64,000 bases of DNA from Paramecium octaurelia (GCA_905182995.1 CAJJDP010000068.1:275722-339721); one strand, 5' to 3'; numbered from the stretch's first letter, positions 12,601 through 26,314 are shown. Notes: a model not told the origin generated them from the sequence alone. Numbers and translations are program-made.

Positions 12601-15600
12601 GAAGACTTCTGGGATAATTCAATCATTTGTGCTATGAATTAAGTCACTATAAGAGATGTTTTGGTTAATAATCCTACTCCAGAACAAGATTTCACAGGAG
12701 TTGATATGAAATTATATAGATTGGACAGTACCAATATTGCAGTCAAAATGGATGCCAATATTGATGAGAGTAAATTCATAGAAGGTGAGACAATGAAAAT
12801 TATAAAGAAGAGTCATGATGTTAAATAATCATTCGCAAGTGTATTTGCTACAGGTTTTATTTATAATGTACATTTCAAATTTGGAGCAAGTGATCCTTTG
12901 AGCATGGGTATCTTTGCATCTCCATACTTCAGTTAAACTGATGATGCTGTAATTCTTAGATTCAATTACTCTGCCAATAGAGAAACATTTGATATCATGA
13001 GAAACATTGGAGGATAATTCCCAGTTAATTACACAAAATTGGAGTAAATTCCAGATACTAAGACTTGTAATTAAGGTGATTGGCATAATGATAGAACAAA
13101 CAAATTATTCTTCCTTTGCTTGTCTGGTAAGAATAAGAAGTAATATGAATATGTTGAAGTCAGAGGAGTTATTTGCAGAGAAGAATGTGATAGCTTAGGA
13201 GATGTACCATTGGAAGATGGATATAGATATTGGAGTGATCCAACTACTTGGATAGATAACAAAGTACCGGTTGAAGGAGATAGTCCAATTGTATAAGGAG
13301 CATATCAAGTTATCTTAGATGTTGATCCTCCTAAACTTGCTAATTTAACTATTTTGGGATCATTAATTTTTGATGAGAGAAGAGCATCAACTAAGTTAGA
13401 AGCAGAGAGAATCTGGGTTAGATCAGGAAAATTATTAGCTGGTAATTCCACTAATCCATTCCCTGGAAAGATATTAATCTAATTGAATGGAGAATTTGGA
13501 GATAATCCATTAGTAATTGATGCTAATCTAGATGTTGGTAATAAAGTACTTGCAGTCACAAGAGCTATGGAATTATACTCAAAACCACCTGGAACTGTAT
13601 GGACTAGATTAGCTGCATATGCTGATGCTGGTGCAACCTCTATTACTGTAGCTGAATGTGCTGATTGGGCGGTTGGTGATGAAATTGTATTTGGTCCATC
13701 AGGTAGTGACCCTGAATAAAGAGAAAAGAGAACAATAGCAGCTATCTCTGGATGTGTTATAACATTAAATTAAGCCCTTGAGTTTGATCACTATGGAGCT
13801 CCATCAGTGACTATTAATAAACCAGGAATTGGACAATTAGATATGAGAGCTGTTGTTGGACACTTAACTAGAAAGATTAAGATTCAAGGAGGAGATAGTG
13901 TTCATGGTTTAGGATGCAGAGTCTTGATTTATCAATTTGAAGAACCTGAAGCTAATTTGGGATTCCCAAGAAGAGGATACACTGTTTTACATGGTGTTGA
14001 ATTCAACAATTGTGGTCAATATGATACTTAAAGAAGTGGTCTAGATTTTAGAAATCTTAATAGTGATATCATTAAGACTCCAAGTGAAGTTATTGGATGT
14101 TCATTCCATGATACTACAGGCATGTTGATGACAATCTAAAATTCATAATACATTACAGTCAAGAACAACATATTCTTTACTGGTATCAAGGCTTTGGTCT
14201 AGATTAATAACAGTTAATATGTGAAATTCTAGGATAATGCATTGATTTATGTGAAGAAGAGAATATTATAGGAAGGGGGTATTGCAAATTGGGCAGTACT
14301 TGGTAACTTTGTTTACTAGGATGAATTAGTACCAACTTAAATGACAAGAGATATTGTTGATGTATCTGGAAATGTAGGATAAGGATCACAAGATACAGGT
14401 TTCTTTGTGATGGCAAGTAAATGCTCAGATGCATATTAATCATCATTTTATAATAATCAGTGTTCAGGATCTGTGTTGGCTTGTTTTGGTGTCAGATAAG
14501 ACCCAGAAGGAAAGTGCACATACATATCTGGTTTATCTGCATATCATAGTGGAGTTGGTATAATGTATGCAGTCTTTACAGAGGAATTGCGTTTAGAGAA
14601 AGCATTGGCTGCTGAAAACGATGTAGGAATTGTCTTAAGAGGTGCTCCTTAAAGCATTTAAGACAACTAAATGAAGTTTTCAAACAGTTTTGTGAGTGCA
14701 TTTGTGAGACCAGAATGTCCTAAATGTTATTCGGCATCTTTAAACCCTTATTGTAGTTAAGTCTATGGAGTTAAGATGGGTACATTATCTTCAACAGCTT
14801 TCCCTCCTATTTCAACCAAGCCTTCAGACAATTTTGATTCGCTTTGCACAATTCAAAGAGTTGATCTCAGAGTTTATATCAATAATGTAGAATTCAATAG
14901 CTTCAGATTGTCTCATGACTCCGCTCCAAGATGTGGTAACAATGCAGTATTTAAGACAAATCACAAGGCACACGATTCTACAGGATAGCACTATTTGGTT
15001 AATTCGCCATGCACCAACTGTGAGTTTGATTCCATTCTTTATTAGATGAGAGATTCTGATTGGTCTAAATTAGGATGGTTCGGAGGATGTGGTTCATTTG
15101 AATGTACAGGTCAGAAGAATGTTTTGATTGAAGATCAAACAGGTCACTTCTTTGGACAAATTGGATAGGCCATAACCAATAATACATACTTTGGACCAAA
15201 CGTAACTCATTGTATCAGAAAGAACACTTGGAATGGATATTGGTGCCCTGAGAGAAAGATTACAGTTTTGAGTTTTATGAGTGTTGCAGCTGATTACAAC
15301 AAGAGATTGTACTCTCCAATCAAGTTGACTGATGGATTATTCTTCAATGAGATTAATAGTTTCTTTGAATGGAATTGGGATGGACCAGAGCCTTTGAATT
15401 TAAGAGAATCCAAATTCGTCGCTTTGGTATCAGCCAATACAGTTATAAATATGAGTAATGCAGGTATGAATCCGACTGCATCTGAATATTGGCTATCAAA
15501 AAGAAGTGAGGCTGGAAGTCCTGAAGATTACGTAATATTGAAATGGCAGTTCTCAGTGCCTTAACTAGTTTAGGTTTAGGTGGGCAATAAAGTCATATTA

Positions 15601-16591
15601 CCTGGATTGACTACAAATTCTAAACATCATGATTTATTGACTATGACTGATTAATGTGGAGCCAATAACTACTTCTTTGAAAACAGAACCATTCATTTTG
15701 TTGTCAATGCAAAACTTGGATGCAAAGTTAAGATTTCACTCAAGAACACACTCCAAGTTTCAACCAGACTAGAAATAACAACAGATGAATTCTATGGCGA
15801 TAAATTCCTGCAATACGCCAAAGCTCAATTAGGTGGAGATCCTTATAATTACTTTATTATTGGAACCAAGAAATCAACTAGAAGATTTTTGGATGAAAGT
15901 GTCAGCTAATAAATTACTGTAGATTGGGGCATTGTTGATAGTGCTGAAATTGGAACAGAGGCATCCTCTAATTCTTAGTCAGTTCTTTCAGAATTAGCCA
16001 GCAAATTAGAATCCTTCAATCCTCCCCCTGAAATTGGTACAGTCTTAGAACAATCAACCACCATCGCTGCCATTAACAAATTAAACTTCACAAGTACTGA
16101 AGCCACATCAGGTATTTCTATTCACTATTATTTCATTAGTAACTCCAACCTCTCCTAGTGATGGCACCAATACAAACAATGGAAGCAATAATAATAATAA
16201 TGGAAATAGTGACAATGGCAACAATAATGGTAACTCTGGATCAACAGGTGGAAATACTAACAACAACTCCACTTAATCTGATGATTCAGAAATTATATTG
16301 ACTACTGATGAAGGTGTTAATCAATAGGATGTTAGCGATAATAACGATACCAATACACCAGGAACAATTCAAAAATCTATCAAAAAGACTGAATCCTCAT
16401 CTTCCACAGTGATCATTGTTGTTTCAGTAATATGCTCAGTAATAGGTGTATCAATCCTTATCTCTGGATTGTTATATTACAAGAAGGTTAAATTAGCCAA
16501 ATTGATGGCTGCTAGAGCTCAAAAGGTAGATAATGAATTCTTCAAAGTGAACATCACTGAACAATAACTACAACATTAACAACAAGAATGA
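3684..16591 (+). CDS. Fibrocystin-L-like (PKHD1L1-type) giant surface protein
   Basis: Large type-I membrane protein. Start at ATG 3684 gives a signal peptide (MFISTLSTMLLMLLTNSSEA). Introns: 3742-3766, 3895-3920, 4478-4503, 16112-16139. Domains in order: repeated IPT/TIG modules (first at 3830-4130; more at 6490-7260, 7750-8000, 9090-9340), PA14 (about 4790-5220, with YRFYVASDDC), an F5/8C-like module (about 8600-8960), first G8 (from 9357), parallel beta-helix repeats, second G8 (from 13225) with more beta-helix, an N/S/G-rich linker (16150-16290) and one transmembrane helix (VIIVVSVICSVIGVSILISG) before a short cytoplasmic tail. Vertebrate fibrocystin-L has the same TIG-PA14-G8-G8 plan and is a stereociliary/ciliary surface protein. 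The frame breaks at the N run 10574-11452. If the two flanking copies are treated as one, the gene is a continuous 3801 codons. The exact substrate or ligand is unknown. Confidence 0.85.
10053..10573 (+). repeat. Left copy of the 521-base repeat beside the N gap
   Basis: These 521 bases recur at 11453-11973 with six differences, five of them synonymous and one Tyr/Phe. It encodes beta-helix repeats after the first G8 domain and ends exactly where the N run begins. Confidence 0.95.
10574..11452. other. Assembly gap (879 N)
   Basis: Run of undetermined bases inside the fibrocystin-L-like gene. The flanks are near-identical copies, offset by 1400 bases, which is not a multiple of three, so the printed gap length cannot be right if the gene is intact as drawn. 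Confidence 0.99.
11453..11973 (+). repeat. Right copy of the 521-base repeat beside the N gap
   Basis: Begins at the first base after the N run and matches 10053-10573 at about 98.8 percent. The coding frame continues from it into new beta-helix sequence, while the left copy has nothing known after it. Confidence 0.95.
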
Positions 16592-16675
16592 TGAATGATA
16601 AAATATTTTTACAAAGTATTAAAATTTATAAAATCATAAATATTAATTTATTTGGTTTTTCTTTAATATATAATT

Positions 16676-19600
16676 TCATTTTGCGTGTTTATTACACCAA
16701 GGACATGTAGGATATGCTTGTAAATAGGTATTCCATGCATCTTTCAGTGCTCCTTTTCCACAAGATTAACAATTAATAGTTTAATTCTTAAGAAGTGGCA
16801 TGCCTGTTATAATGCAAGGCTCCCATGTTTACTTACATTTGAAGCATCTAAAAGATTATAACTATAATTTCTTACCTCAATGATGCATCGTATATTTAAT
16901 AACCACAATCACATTGTCTAGTGGGAAGTACTGGATCTTAATTTTGATTTACACTTAGCTAGAGTAACCAGTCCCTTATTTCTTCTTTCTCTTTGTCATT
17001 TATCAAATTCTTTTCTGGCATTGGTACATCATAGGGTGAGGGTAAATCACTATTTTAGAATTCAGCTCCATCTCCTAATCCATTATTATTATCAGGATCT
17101 TCAATAACTTCATATATATCCAAATATCTATTCAATAGAACAAATGCTAATCCTAATTAATTGATCTTCTTGGCCACTCTTCCTGCATCCAAATACAATT
17201 AATCTATTCTAACTAAGTCACAATATCTCAACAATGAAATACAAGTTTGAGCATGCAATTTGACAATACCATCCTAAGCATATTAATTTCTAAGATTGAG
17301 CAAATGAGCAACGGTGCTAAATTTTAAAAATTTCTTCCCAGTTTCACTTTTAATTTCATGAGCAGCTTCCAATCCTTAGATAAATCCATACAAAGCTTAT
17401 CTAAGCAATTTCAATTCTTTAGGATCACATTCAACAAAGATTTCTATTGCTAGATTCTCATAGATAGGATAATTTTATTATATAATTGGCATTCCATAGG
17501 TAGCCAAAGATTGAATAGTTTCGCTGAATCTTCCTTATTGCATAGTGATTTTAACATATCTCATGAGATATTTGTTTAAGTATTCAACCCCATGTTTATC
17601 AGCTAATTATAAGCATTGTCCCCAATCATTTTTTTAAGCTAACATTTCCATGGCAGCTGCAACATCTCCAGTTTCAATCATTACATTGGCTTATCCTGTT
17701 GATGCTCCATACTTACGTTATTCTTTGGTGATGTAATCCATCAATTTAGTATTCAATTCTTTATTGTTAATCATTTGTGCAACTTACTTTGCTTTTTCAA
17801 ACTCTCTCCCTTAAACATATGTAGTAACTGCTTCTTAATATTATCCAACTTATTCATATAGATATGCTGCCGTCTCCAATTTCTTAATTTCAACTAATCT
17901 CTTGCAAACTATCTACACAATTCTTGGATACTTATCCTTATCATAATTGGCAGCTATTTGAATAGCTCTCTCCCATGCTCTTGTCATTACATCTTCACTT
18001 TAAGTATTTTAAGGTGTGACTTCCAAATAGATCTCTATAGCCTTTAAGTAATCTCTTTGTTCTTCCCAAGTCTAAGCACTTTAGTATAGATCCTCTCCTG
18101 TCATGTTGTATGTATTAGCTACATTGCCATATTTGTTATTTAATTCAGCAACCATGTGTGGAGCATGACTCTTAGCAATTTTCAATGCCAAGGGGTAATT
18201 ACCTTGATCAACGTACATCTTAATTGCCAATTCAGGTCTTTTACCTTGAATATACGCTTGTTCTGCTTTCTGAAGATCTTTCTTCTCAATGTAGAACTTG
18301 GCTTAGCTAATCAAGATTTAAGTAACGGATTATGGTTCATATTGACGAGCAACTTACAATGCACTGGTATAATCTCCAAGATGTTCGTACATGTTGATTG
18401 CTTCAGATGCTTTTCCTGCTTTAATGAAGTTCTCTTCAGCTTCCTTGTATCTTCTTTCATCTTCCAAATGACAAGCATACTTGAAATGAACATCCTATAA
18501 TTTATGTTTAGCATGTAAATTAGCCAATTTGAATGCTTCTTCAAATTCATGTCTGTCTGATTGATATTCAATCAAAGCATCAACCAGATTTAATCTCTGA
18601 AGCATCTTCAATCCAGCATCTGGGCCTAGAGATTCTGCCCATAATTTAGCTTATTAGCATGTCTCTTTCTCAGACCCATACATTTTACAACACCTTATTG
18701 CTTCTTCCCATTGATTATGAGTCTTGTACATCTACATAGCTAAATGCCATGAGCCTGCTTCAATATAGTGTTGTTCAGCTCTCTTGAGGATGTTTTCTCT
18801 CTCTAATTTCTTTGCAATTCCTAAATGAATATCTTTTAATTTTTAAGGAGTGAATTTGCTGGCAATTCTTATAACACTTTCATATTATGATAAGTTTTGG
18901 TACATTAAAATGGCTGTGTCATACTCCTAGACTGTTAAATATAATTTTTCAGCCTCCTTGTATTTACCAGCTTATTCAAATTTCTTACCCTAATTTAAAT
19001 ATAACTAAACGATTTCATCAGGTAGATATTCTCTAGCTATAGAAAGTGCTTTATCCCATTTGCTAGCTTTTACATACATTTCAAAAGCCTCAATGGGAGA
19101 ATTTGCCTTAATGTAGTATTTTTCAGCAAAATCATATTATCTAACATCCTCGTAATGTTTAGCCACTTGTCTGTAATAGGGTCTTGAAACTTCAGCTGAT
19201 TAATTCTATAATAATTAAATGGCTTTAGTCCAAGATCTGCTATAGACTGCTGCTTCAATAGCCTTCTAAAACTTGCCTGCCTCAACATAATGATTAATGG
19301 CACTTTCTGTTTCTTTGTTTTCAACTAAATAATTAGCCCAACTTTCCTCCAATTATTTGACCAATTTTGGATCTTTTCTTTTAGCCAATTCGACTGCCTT
19401 TTTGAATACGTTACCTTTGATGTAACAATTCAAGGCTTGTTGATCATCTTCCATCTGTTCATAGAATTCTCCACCTTTCTCATACATGCCACTTTAGGCT
19501 AAAGACGAGGCAATCTTTTCTAATAAGTCTTATGGGAAAGACATATTGCAATTAAATACAATATTGGCAGCTTTGGCTGGTAATCCTCCTTATAAATAAA

Positions 19601-21956
19601 GGTTAATAGCATTAATAAAATCGCCTTCGTTTTCTTTTAACTCAGCAGCCTTGGATTCTTATCCAGTTTCAATTAACCATTAATAATAATTCTCTTTGAG
19701 AACCTTAACTTATTCATGGCCTCTCTTTTCAGCAATTTTAATGGCTTCGTCCCATTTATGCAAATCTTAATACATTCCCATAGCCTCATTTACTTCATTG
19801 TGATTAAGCAACAATTCTTCAGCCTTGGTAAATTATTTATCTAAAATAGCCAATTTAGACTAGACTTTGTAATATGAGATACCATCCTTCTTACCAGTCT
19901 CTTCATAATATTTTGAAATGAGTCTATTAATACCTCTCAAATAGGATGCTCTGGCAACATCTCCCAAAGCAGCATAACAGTGTTCAGATACTGATAAATT
20001 TTACTCTTCCAAAGATAATTATGCTAACACCTTCCAATTGGCTTCAGTATCAGATGTCAATTCTAATTTATCTAAAATTGAAGCTGCCTTTTCAAGGTCT
20101 CTTCCTTCAATTGCAAATCCAAATTCAATCAAGGCTTAATCCAGTTTATAAGCAACTTTATTTTAACCTTCACTTACAATAACAGAAGTAGAACCAGCTT
20201 AACTAGAGGTACTAGAAATTCTTTCAATTTCTTCAACATCACCTTTGATTGTATAAAGTGTAACCTTGTCAGGATTTTCAATTGAATACCAAACACACAA
20301 ATTGTTTCTGTTTTAGGCTACAATAACTTCACTTTCAGGAACCCATTAAGCATAATTACAAAATGATAGAAGAGTGTGTTTAAATGCATTTTTTATTGAA
20401 TATAGATACAATTATCTTCTCTTATCTCTGAATATTAATCTGTTGGCATGAGAATTCAATTCTAAGAAATCAATCTTAGTATCATGAGCAATTGTAGCAA
20501 TAATACTCTTAGTAGTTAAATCCTATATCTATAATGTTTGAAGATCCAATAAAAATGCAATAACTTTAGTCTTATTCTACCCAGTATAACTAACTTTAGC
20601 ACTGATAAGTGAATTCTTCATATGTTCAGTTCTGCAAGTACCTAAAATACGATCACTTCCATATTCAATCAATGTCAATTCTCCTGCATTGAATACCATA
20701 CAAATATTTTCATTCGTAAAATCAAACTTTTCATTTCCACTTCCTCTCCAACTGACTTCTGATGTCTTTCCTGTGGCCAAATCCCCCACAATCAAAGTTT
20801 CATGTGTTTTAGCAACTACGAATCTCTCTTTTTTGATGTCTATCTTTGATATTTCAGCCTATGATGATCTAATGACTGCTTATTAATTAGTTGATAACAC
20901 TTAAATGACAATTTGAGATGGACCAATATAATTCAAATCATATTTTCCCTTAAATCTAATCTTTTTCATTGAAATATCCCATGCATCTACTGAACCACAT
21001 AGAGATCCAGTAATCAATTTTGATGAGTCATTCTTCCAACACAATGCTGTTATTGTATAATAATTCTCAATATGCTTTACTCCTATTTCTTCCCATTGAG
21101 ATCTCTTTTGATTATATGTGTAAAGATAGAATCTATTAAAATTACCCAATACTATGATGTCTCCATTAGGACTACAAGCACCAACTGAGAAATCCTTGCA
21201 TCTTTCATCTTAAGTGTAATCAAATCTCTAAACTAGATTTCCATAATTATCATAGAATGAGACCTTTTGATCATTACCAGCTGCTGCCACATGTTATCCA
21301 TAAGCCAAAGCATATGGTATTGAATGATGCACCACTAGCTTTTATGATTATTGAGTGTCTAAGTTGTAACTGTACACTGATCCATCAAGATGGCCTGATA
21401 CAACCACGTCTCCATCCCTATTGGTTGCCATACTTACTACATAGGATTCTGTTGTGAATGCTATTTGAGACTAATAACATTGGTAAACTTGATTACTTTA
21501 TTATTTTTCAAAAATCCAATCTTCACCTTTCCTTCTGCCAATCCGAATATGATATCATTCTCTCGTTAGGCTGGCCATATCAATGTAGTTATTGAGGAAG
21601 AGGCTGGGAATTTATTACAGATTGTCTTTTTCTCTTTAAATTTTGCTCCGATCTTATATACATACACTATGTTATCAGATTGAGCAACAGCTATCTTAGT
21701 TGAATCTGGAGAAAATTCAATTGCCCTCACTACATATGATTTCTATTGTGTCTTGTCTGAAGGCTTGGTAGGGAAATTGTCCTCTTTACCCAATTGATCA
21801 TTGAATAATAATATTTTCTAATTATACATCAACATCTCTTACTCTATCAGCTGTACACACCCCAAGCTTTTAGCCGTTGTATGACCATGCTAGACCACTC
21901 ACTTTTTGCATGCCATCCAATGCTGGCATAATATTACAGGAATACTTAAGTTGCAT
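16676..21956 (-). CDS. IFT172: Intraflagellar transport protein IFT172
   Basis: Largest IFT-B subunit, needed for anterograde transport and turnaround at the ciliary tip. ATG at 21956, TGA complement at 16676-16678. Introns 21818-21842, 21471-21496 and 16848-16875 leave 1734 codons, the usual size of the family. The N-terminal third is a double WD40 propeller with strong family signatures ([55 protein letters not shown]). The remainder is TPR-like helical repeats with many WxxA/I helices ([24 protein letters not shown]). Near the C-terminus comes [18 protein letters not shown]. The protein ends in a cysteine-rich segment with CDCGY, CFKC, CQSCGK and CPWC pairs, which looks like zinc ribbons and is cut by the last intron. 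It converges on the fibrocystin gene with an 84-base gap. Confidence 0.95.
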
Positions 21957-22155
21957 AATTTTAAAATATTAATGTTACTAATATCAAATAAATTATCGAT
22001 TTTAAAATATTCAATCACCCTTATATTGCACTATTTCAAATTTAAATATTTACGCATATTCATGGATTATTATTCTTCCAAATTATCGTATTTATATGCT
22101 ATAATCATTTGAACAAAAGTAAATTAGATAGAATATATATATAAGTAATAATATT

Positions 22156-22668
22156 TCAATATCTTCTTGCAGGGGAAAAAGAAATTCTTTAAGAAAAGTG
22201 CATTCTCTAAGGTGACATCAAGTATATCCTCGCTTCTCTTTGTAAACTGTATCTTAAAATCTAAGGCGGTCTTCCAGAAGAATAAACTCTAATTTATTCA
22301 AAATGGGGTTGCTTCTTAATTGAACTCCTGATTAGGGGATCAATTTTGATGGACCTATCTGGAACTTTAAAAAGGGGCTTGAGTTTTTTGAATTGATGGC
22401 ATTAGTTTGATACTTATTTATTTTTATCAACAAAATTCAATTATGAAAATGCTAATTATCATGTTATGATACACTTTTCTTCATTTTCATGAGATATTTA
22501 TTAAGGAGATTGCTCATCTTCCTAAGTCCTAAAATGAGCAGTACTATTTGATTCCTATATATCTGCATGATAGTTGCTTAAGTCTTAAGATAAAGATAAC
22601 AATTTATCTTTAATTTTGAAAATCTGTTCTCTTAATGATTATTGCTCGTTTGCATACAAAAGGGACAT
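22156..22668 (-). CDS. Small unknown protein
   Basis: 163-residue frame read from ATG 22668 to TGA at 22156-22158 with one 21-base intron (22452-22472) that carries an in-frame TGA. The N-terminal 40 residues could form a coiled coil (SLREQIFKIKDKLLSLSQDL). The middle is polar. The C-terminal half is basic and proline/serine-containing (VYSSGRPPQILRYSLQREA, RISFSPARRY). I recognise no domain. It is divergent from nothing nearby and lies 199 bases upstream of the IFT172 start. Amino-acid composition (few I/N/Y, many R/Q/S) argues that the frame is real and not chance AT-rich reading. Confidence 0.55.
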
Positions 22669-23123
22669 TAACGAATAATTTTATTTATAATATTAAATAT
22701 TTAACTAAATTTGTTATATCAGAAAATAGAAAAACTCCAACTTCTCTAAATCGTATTGTGCTATGCCTTTTTTACACATATAAAAGCTTGGTTAATAAAT
22801 TAGAAGATTAAGTAGTCTTAATAGAAAGACAATGTAATTTGAATTTGAAGCTATTAACTTTGAAAATTAGTAAATTTTATGCTTAAATAACGAGAATTAA
22901 ATTATAACTAATTTTGAAATTAATCTTTAGAAAATGGTATTCAAATAACTCTCAAAAGAGTTCAAGATAATATAGATAAAATGTAATTTATGAATATCAA
23001 CAGGAATTATTGATTAGAAAACTTTATTTCTCTTTATTATGAACTGAAATACATTTCAATGAGAAGAGATTTCAAATAACCTATTCAGAAGAAAGTAGAA
23101 TGAATCACTTAAATAGGTTAAAA
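22669..23123 (+). other. Stretch without a confident gene
   Basis: One plus frame is open for about 120 codons up to a TGA near 23040 and has a helical, Q/K/L-rich composition (KSLVNKLEDQVVLIERQ). No start, intron pattern or family supports it. I see nothing else here. Confidence 0.2.
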
Positions 23124-26100
23124 ATGGTTTATAAAGTATCAATTATTTTAATTGCTAATTCTATTATTAATATAATCTAAAATCAAGGGAATAATTATAG
23201 CTGATTTATTTACCAAAATTCTACAAATTTATTTAAAAATTTCCCAAGACTTTGAAGTGGTCTTAAGAATTAGGTATAATCAACTGATCATTTATTATAA
23301 AATTATTTATGAATTCATATATAGCATTATTGCATAATAAGATAAAACCAAATATTAATTAACAAAACAAATTTTATACAATTTAGAGACAGGTAGTTTT
23401 GGATATGGTACTTTTTAGCTCACAAATTTATATATCTCATCTTAATCGTAGTTGGACAGACCCAAAGAATCATAAACATTATCTTCCTGTCTCTCTTTAT
23501 TTCATCAAACACCTACATTAATATTTGGGATATTTCTAAATACTTCAAAATGATATTTTATACTACGATTTCTTATATTAACAGCTTGCCATAAAAATAA
23601 TCAATATATTATTACAAAGCATTTATAAAAATATTGAGCATTACTTCTTCCTTAAAGTGATTAATATTATTAAAATATATTCAATAAAAATTGAGTATAT
23701 TTTTAACCTCGCAATATAATGATTATGATTTCTTTTGATAAATTGTCTTTAAGAATCTCTATTTATTCATTTAATTCTGTTGTTTTAACTTATGCTCTTT
23801 AAAATCCCTCCAATGTTATCTTAATTCATACTAAGTCATTTAATCGTTTCTTTTCATAATTTTATATTTATTATTTAAATTTCAGTGTGAGGATACTTTT
23901 ATACATTAGTCTACAATAACCAAAAAATTCTTTACAATCTAGTTTCTGTAGCTCTTTTATGAATCATTTAGAATTATCATCATACAATTACAATTATCTT
24001 AGAAGTATATATAATGGGTTTGATAATATCAAATTATATCTTGAAAATTTTAATTAAGATATATTATAGATGTCTGTTATCTCAACAAAAAGAAATAATT
24101 GGATAATTGTAAATTCTATGCTTGTTGAATACTTACTTAAGCAAGCAAATTTTTCAAATTTCGAGATTAATTTAATATAAAATTAAAAGTTTATCATATT
24201 AGGGGATTTAAGGAAATCAAATAATATGATTGAGATGAAATGTTATTAAGAATTGGATTGAGATGTTAAATTAAAGAGTAGGAGATTTGACGAGAAAGTT
24301 CTGGTAGGACTTGAAGTAGTGAACAACAATAATACATTGGTAGAAAAGGAATTTAATAGGAAATGTAAGTTGTGAAAAATTTGAAAATAAATTTACTAAC
24401 AAAGTTTATATTTTTCATTCAAATTAATACAATTACATGATATAGAAGCATTGTGTGGATGAGTGTTGTGACAAAGGTCTAATGATTGATGACAAGTGTA
24501 AGTGTGACATAGGATCGTTTGGCGATGATTGTTTTCTAAATTTGCAGGACATTTATGTTGCCCCTTATTATACTTTTGTGGGGATCTATTGTGTCGCATT
24601 CTTTTTGATATTATTCGTAACTATAAGACAATTTTAAACTTCTTTAAAGACTCAAAGAATTCCGTCTTATTATACGTAATTTCTGATGTTTGATATTTTA
24701 GTTGTTATTAATATGCATCTGCGTTGATTGGGTCCCCTCAGAATTACATCCTTGTGTTGACGATGGTGCTATCAACGTGTAAACTGATCTGGTTGATTCT
24801 GGATCCTTTCGAAGTCTATGTAACTAAATTTAGTCATAAAGCATATAGAAAGGGAATACAACGGTCATTGAAAGACTGTTGGCAGAAATCGTATACACGA
24901 TCCTGTTCTATATCTACGGTTGCCTATTGATAGTGTGGTATACAATGTATGATGAGATTTCCTTTAACATCTATCAAGGAGAAGTGAAAAAGGAGAGGAA
25001 ATGGATTTTTACATACTACAAGGAGGCATTGAAGATGCGCTTATTTATAGTGCTTTTGGTGTAGATAACCGTAAGTACGTTGAATGGTAAATTAGATAAT
25101 AATGAAAGGTTTGAGGAAAGGAGTGTAGTATCCAATCTTCTTAATGATATGTTACATATTTTTGATGGCTAACTTCTTTTTGTTCATAATAGAATTTATA
25201 ATCTATGGTTCTTCTTTGCAGACTTGCATAAAGGACTAGATCACTATATGTCGAACTTAGTTTCGAATGCAATTGTAAGGATTGGATCAAGCAATGCCAT
25301 AGCAAGTGTAAAAGGAAGAGAGTCTAAGTAAGTCTCCCGAGTCGGTTCAAAGAATTGTGAGAATTTCTAAGTAGGTGAGTATTGAAGAACAGAAGAATGA
25401 ATTGAAAGATGAAGTGAAATAGTTGGAGGAACCTAAGTTAAAGATAGGGCAGACAAAATTAAAGTCAGTATCATTTGCGCGTACATTTGTCAAAGGAATT
25501 AGGGGATCTTCATTTTTTAGATAGGAGAGTTAGAAATAATTGAAATCCAATAAGCCCAATCAATAAAATCAGGATTCAAATAGTGATTAATCTGCAAAGG
25601 ATTTGGATAATTAGTTTAATGAGGAGTCTGCTGATGCCGAGATTAATAGTTGTTGTCTGAGTGAGAATTAGTCCAATTCTATAATTTGGGAGAATAAGGA
25701 GGATAGACAAGCTTATCAGGAGACAGTGAAATTGTAAATTAAGGCTGTTAAGGAGAGCAAGAATTCAGCTGACAAAAAAAGGGAAGCTTTACAATAATAA
25801 TATCATTTTTAAAGATACAAAGAGCGACATGATCAGAAAAAGTTGAGTTACTTAGGAAGTGGTAGTCAATCGGATTACAGAACATCAATTTATTAGTAAT
25901 CTGATGAGGATTAGGAGAAGTTTAATTTGAAATCAAGTAATTTAGCTATTGATAGATAAATATTGTATAAGATTTAGTTGCTGGTTTACTTTGGCATATT
26001 GTTGGAAATTCTATTTGGAGGGTTGAGCATAGCTGTGTTGGTCACAGACTTAATTCGAGATCCGATTGGAGTGTTGGGTTATTTGTATGCATCATCAACT

Positions 26101-26307
26101 TTGTAGTTCTTTTCCCTGATAACTGTGTTGAAATTGTTCAGAGACATCAAGAATCAAGAAATCAAGAATTTAATTTGGATTCAGAAGGTGGGAAATCAGA
26201 AGAACAAAATCAATCAGCAATATGTATTTTCAATTCCTTAGGAGTAGAAGGATGATGCTTAGAAACTCAAATTCGAACAAAGAATTAATATGAATACTTA
26301 ATATTGA
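23124..26307 (+). pseudogene. EGF/seven-helix receptor-like gene with damaged 5' half
   Basis: The 3' two thirds read cleanly. From 24262, with introns 24316-24343, 24676-24701, 24820-24848 and 25071-25095, the frame runs to TGA 26305-26307. It encodes an EGF-like cluster (HCVDECCDKG, CKCDIGSFGDDC), about five membrane helices, a long Q/E/K/S-rich cytoplasmic loop (25300-25960), then two more helices (LLVYFGILLEILFGG and GYLYASSTLQFFSLI). Seven helices after an EGF module suggest a ciliate receptor-like protein, perhaps THH1/TOM-like. Upstream, a protein-like frame from 23692 to 24258 is in phase but ends at TGA 24259-24261. Before that, protein-like pieces lie in different frames with further TGAs and no intron joins them. 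A hydrophobic ATG segment starts near 23124. Either the gene is decaying, or the 5' half contains sequencing errors, or a later start is used. Confidence 0.5.
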
Positions 26308-26314
26308 TATTATT

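Noticed and set aside
23270..24000. Minus-strand gene with protein-like pieces (for example QYELRQHWRDFKEHKLK)
   Set aside because: The pieces need indels or introns longer than any others here, and the plus strand over the same bases continues into the clear EGF/seven-helix gene.
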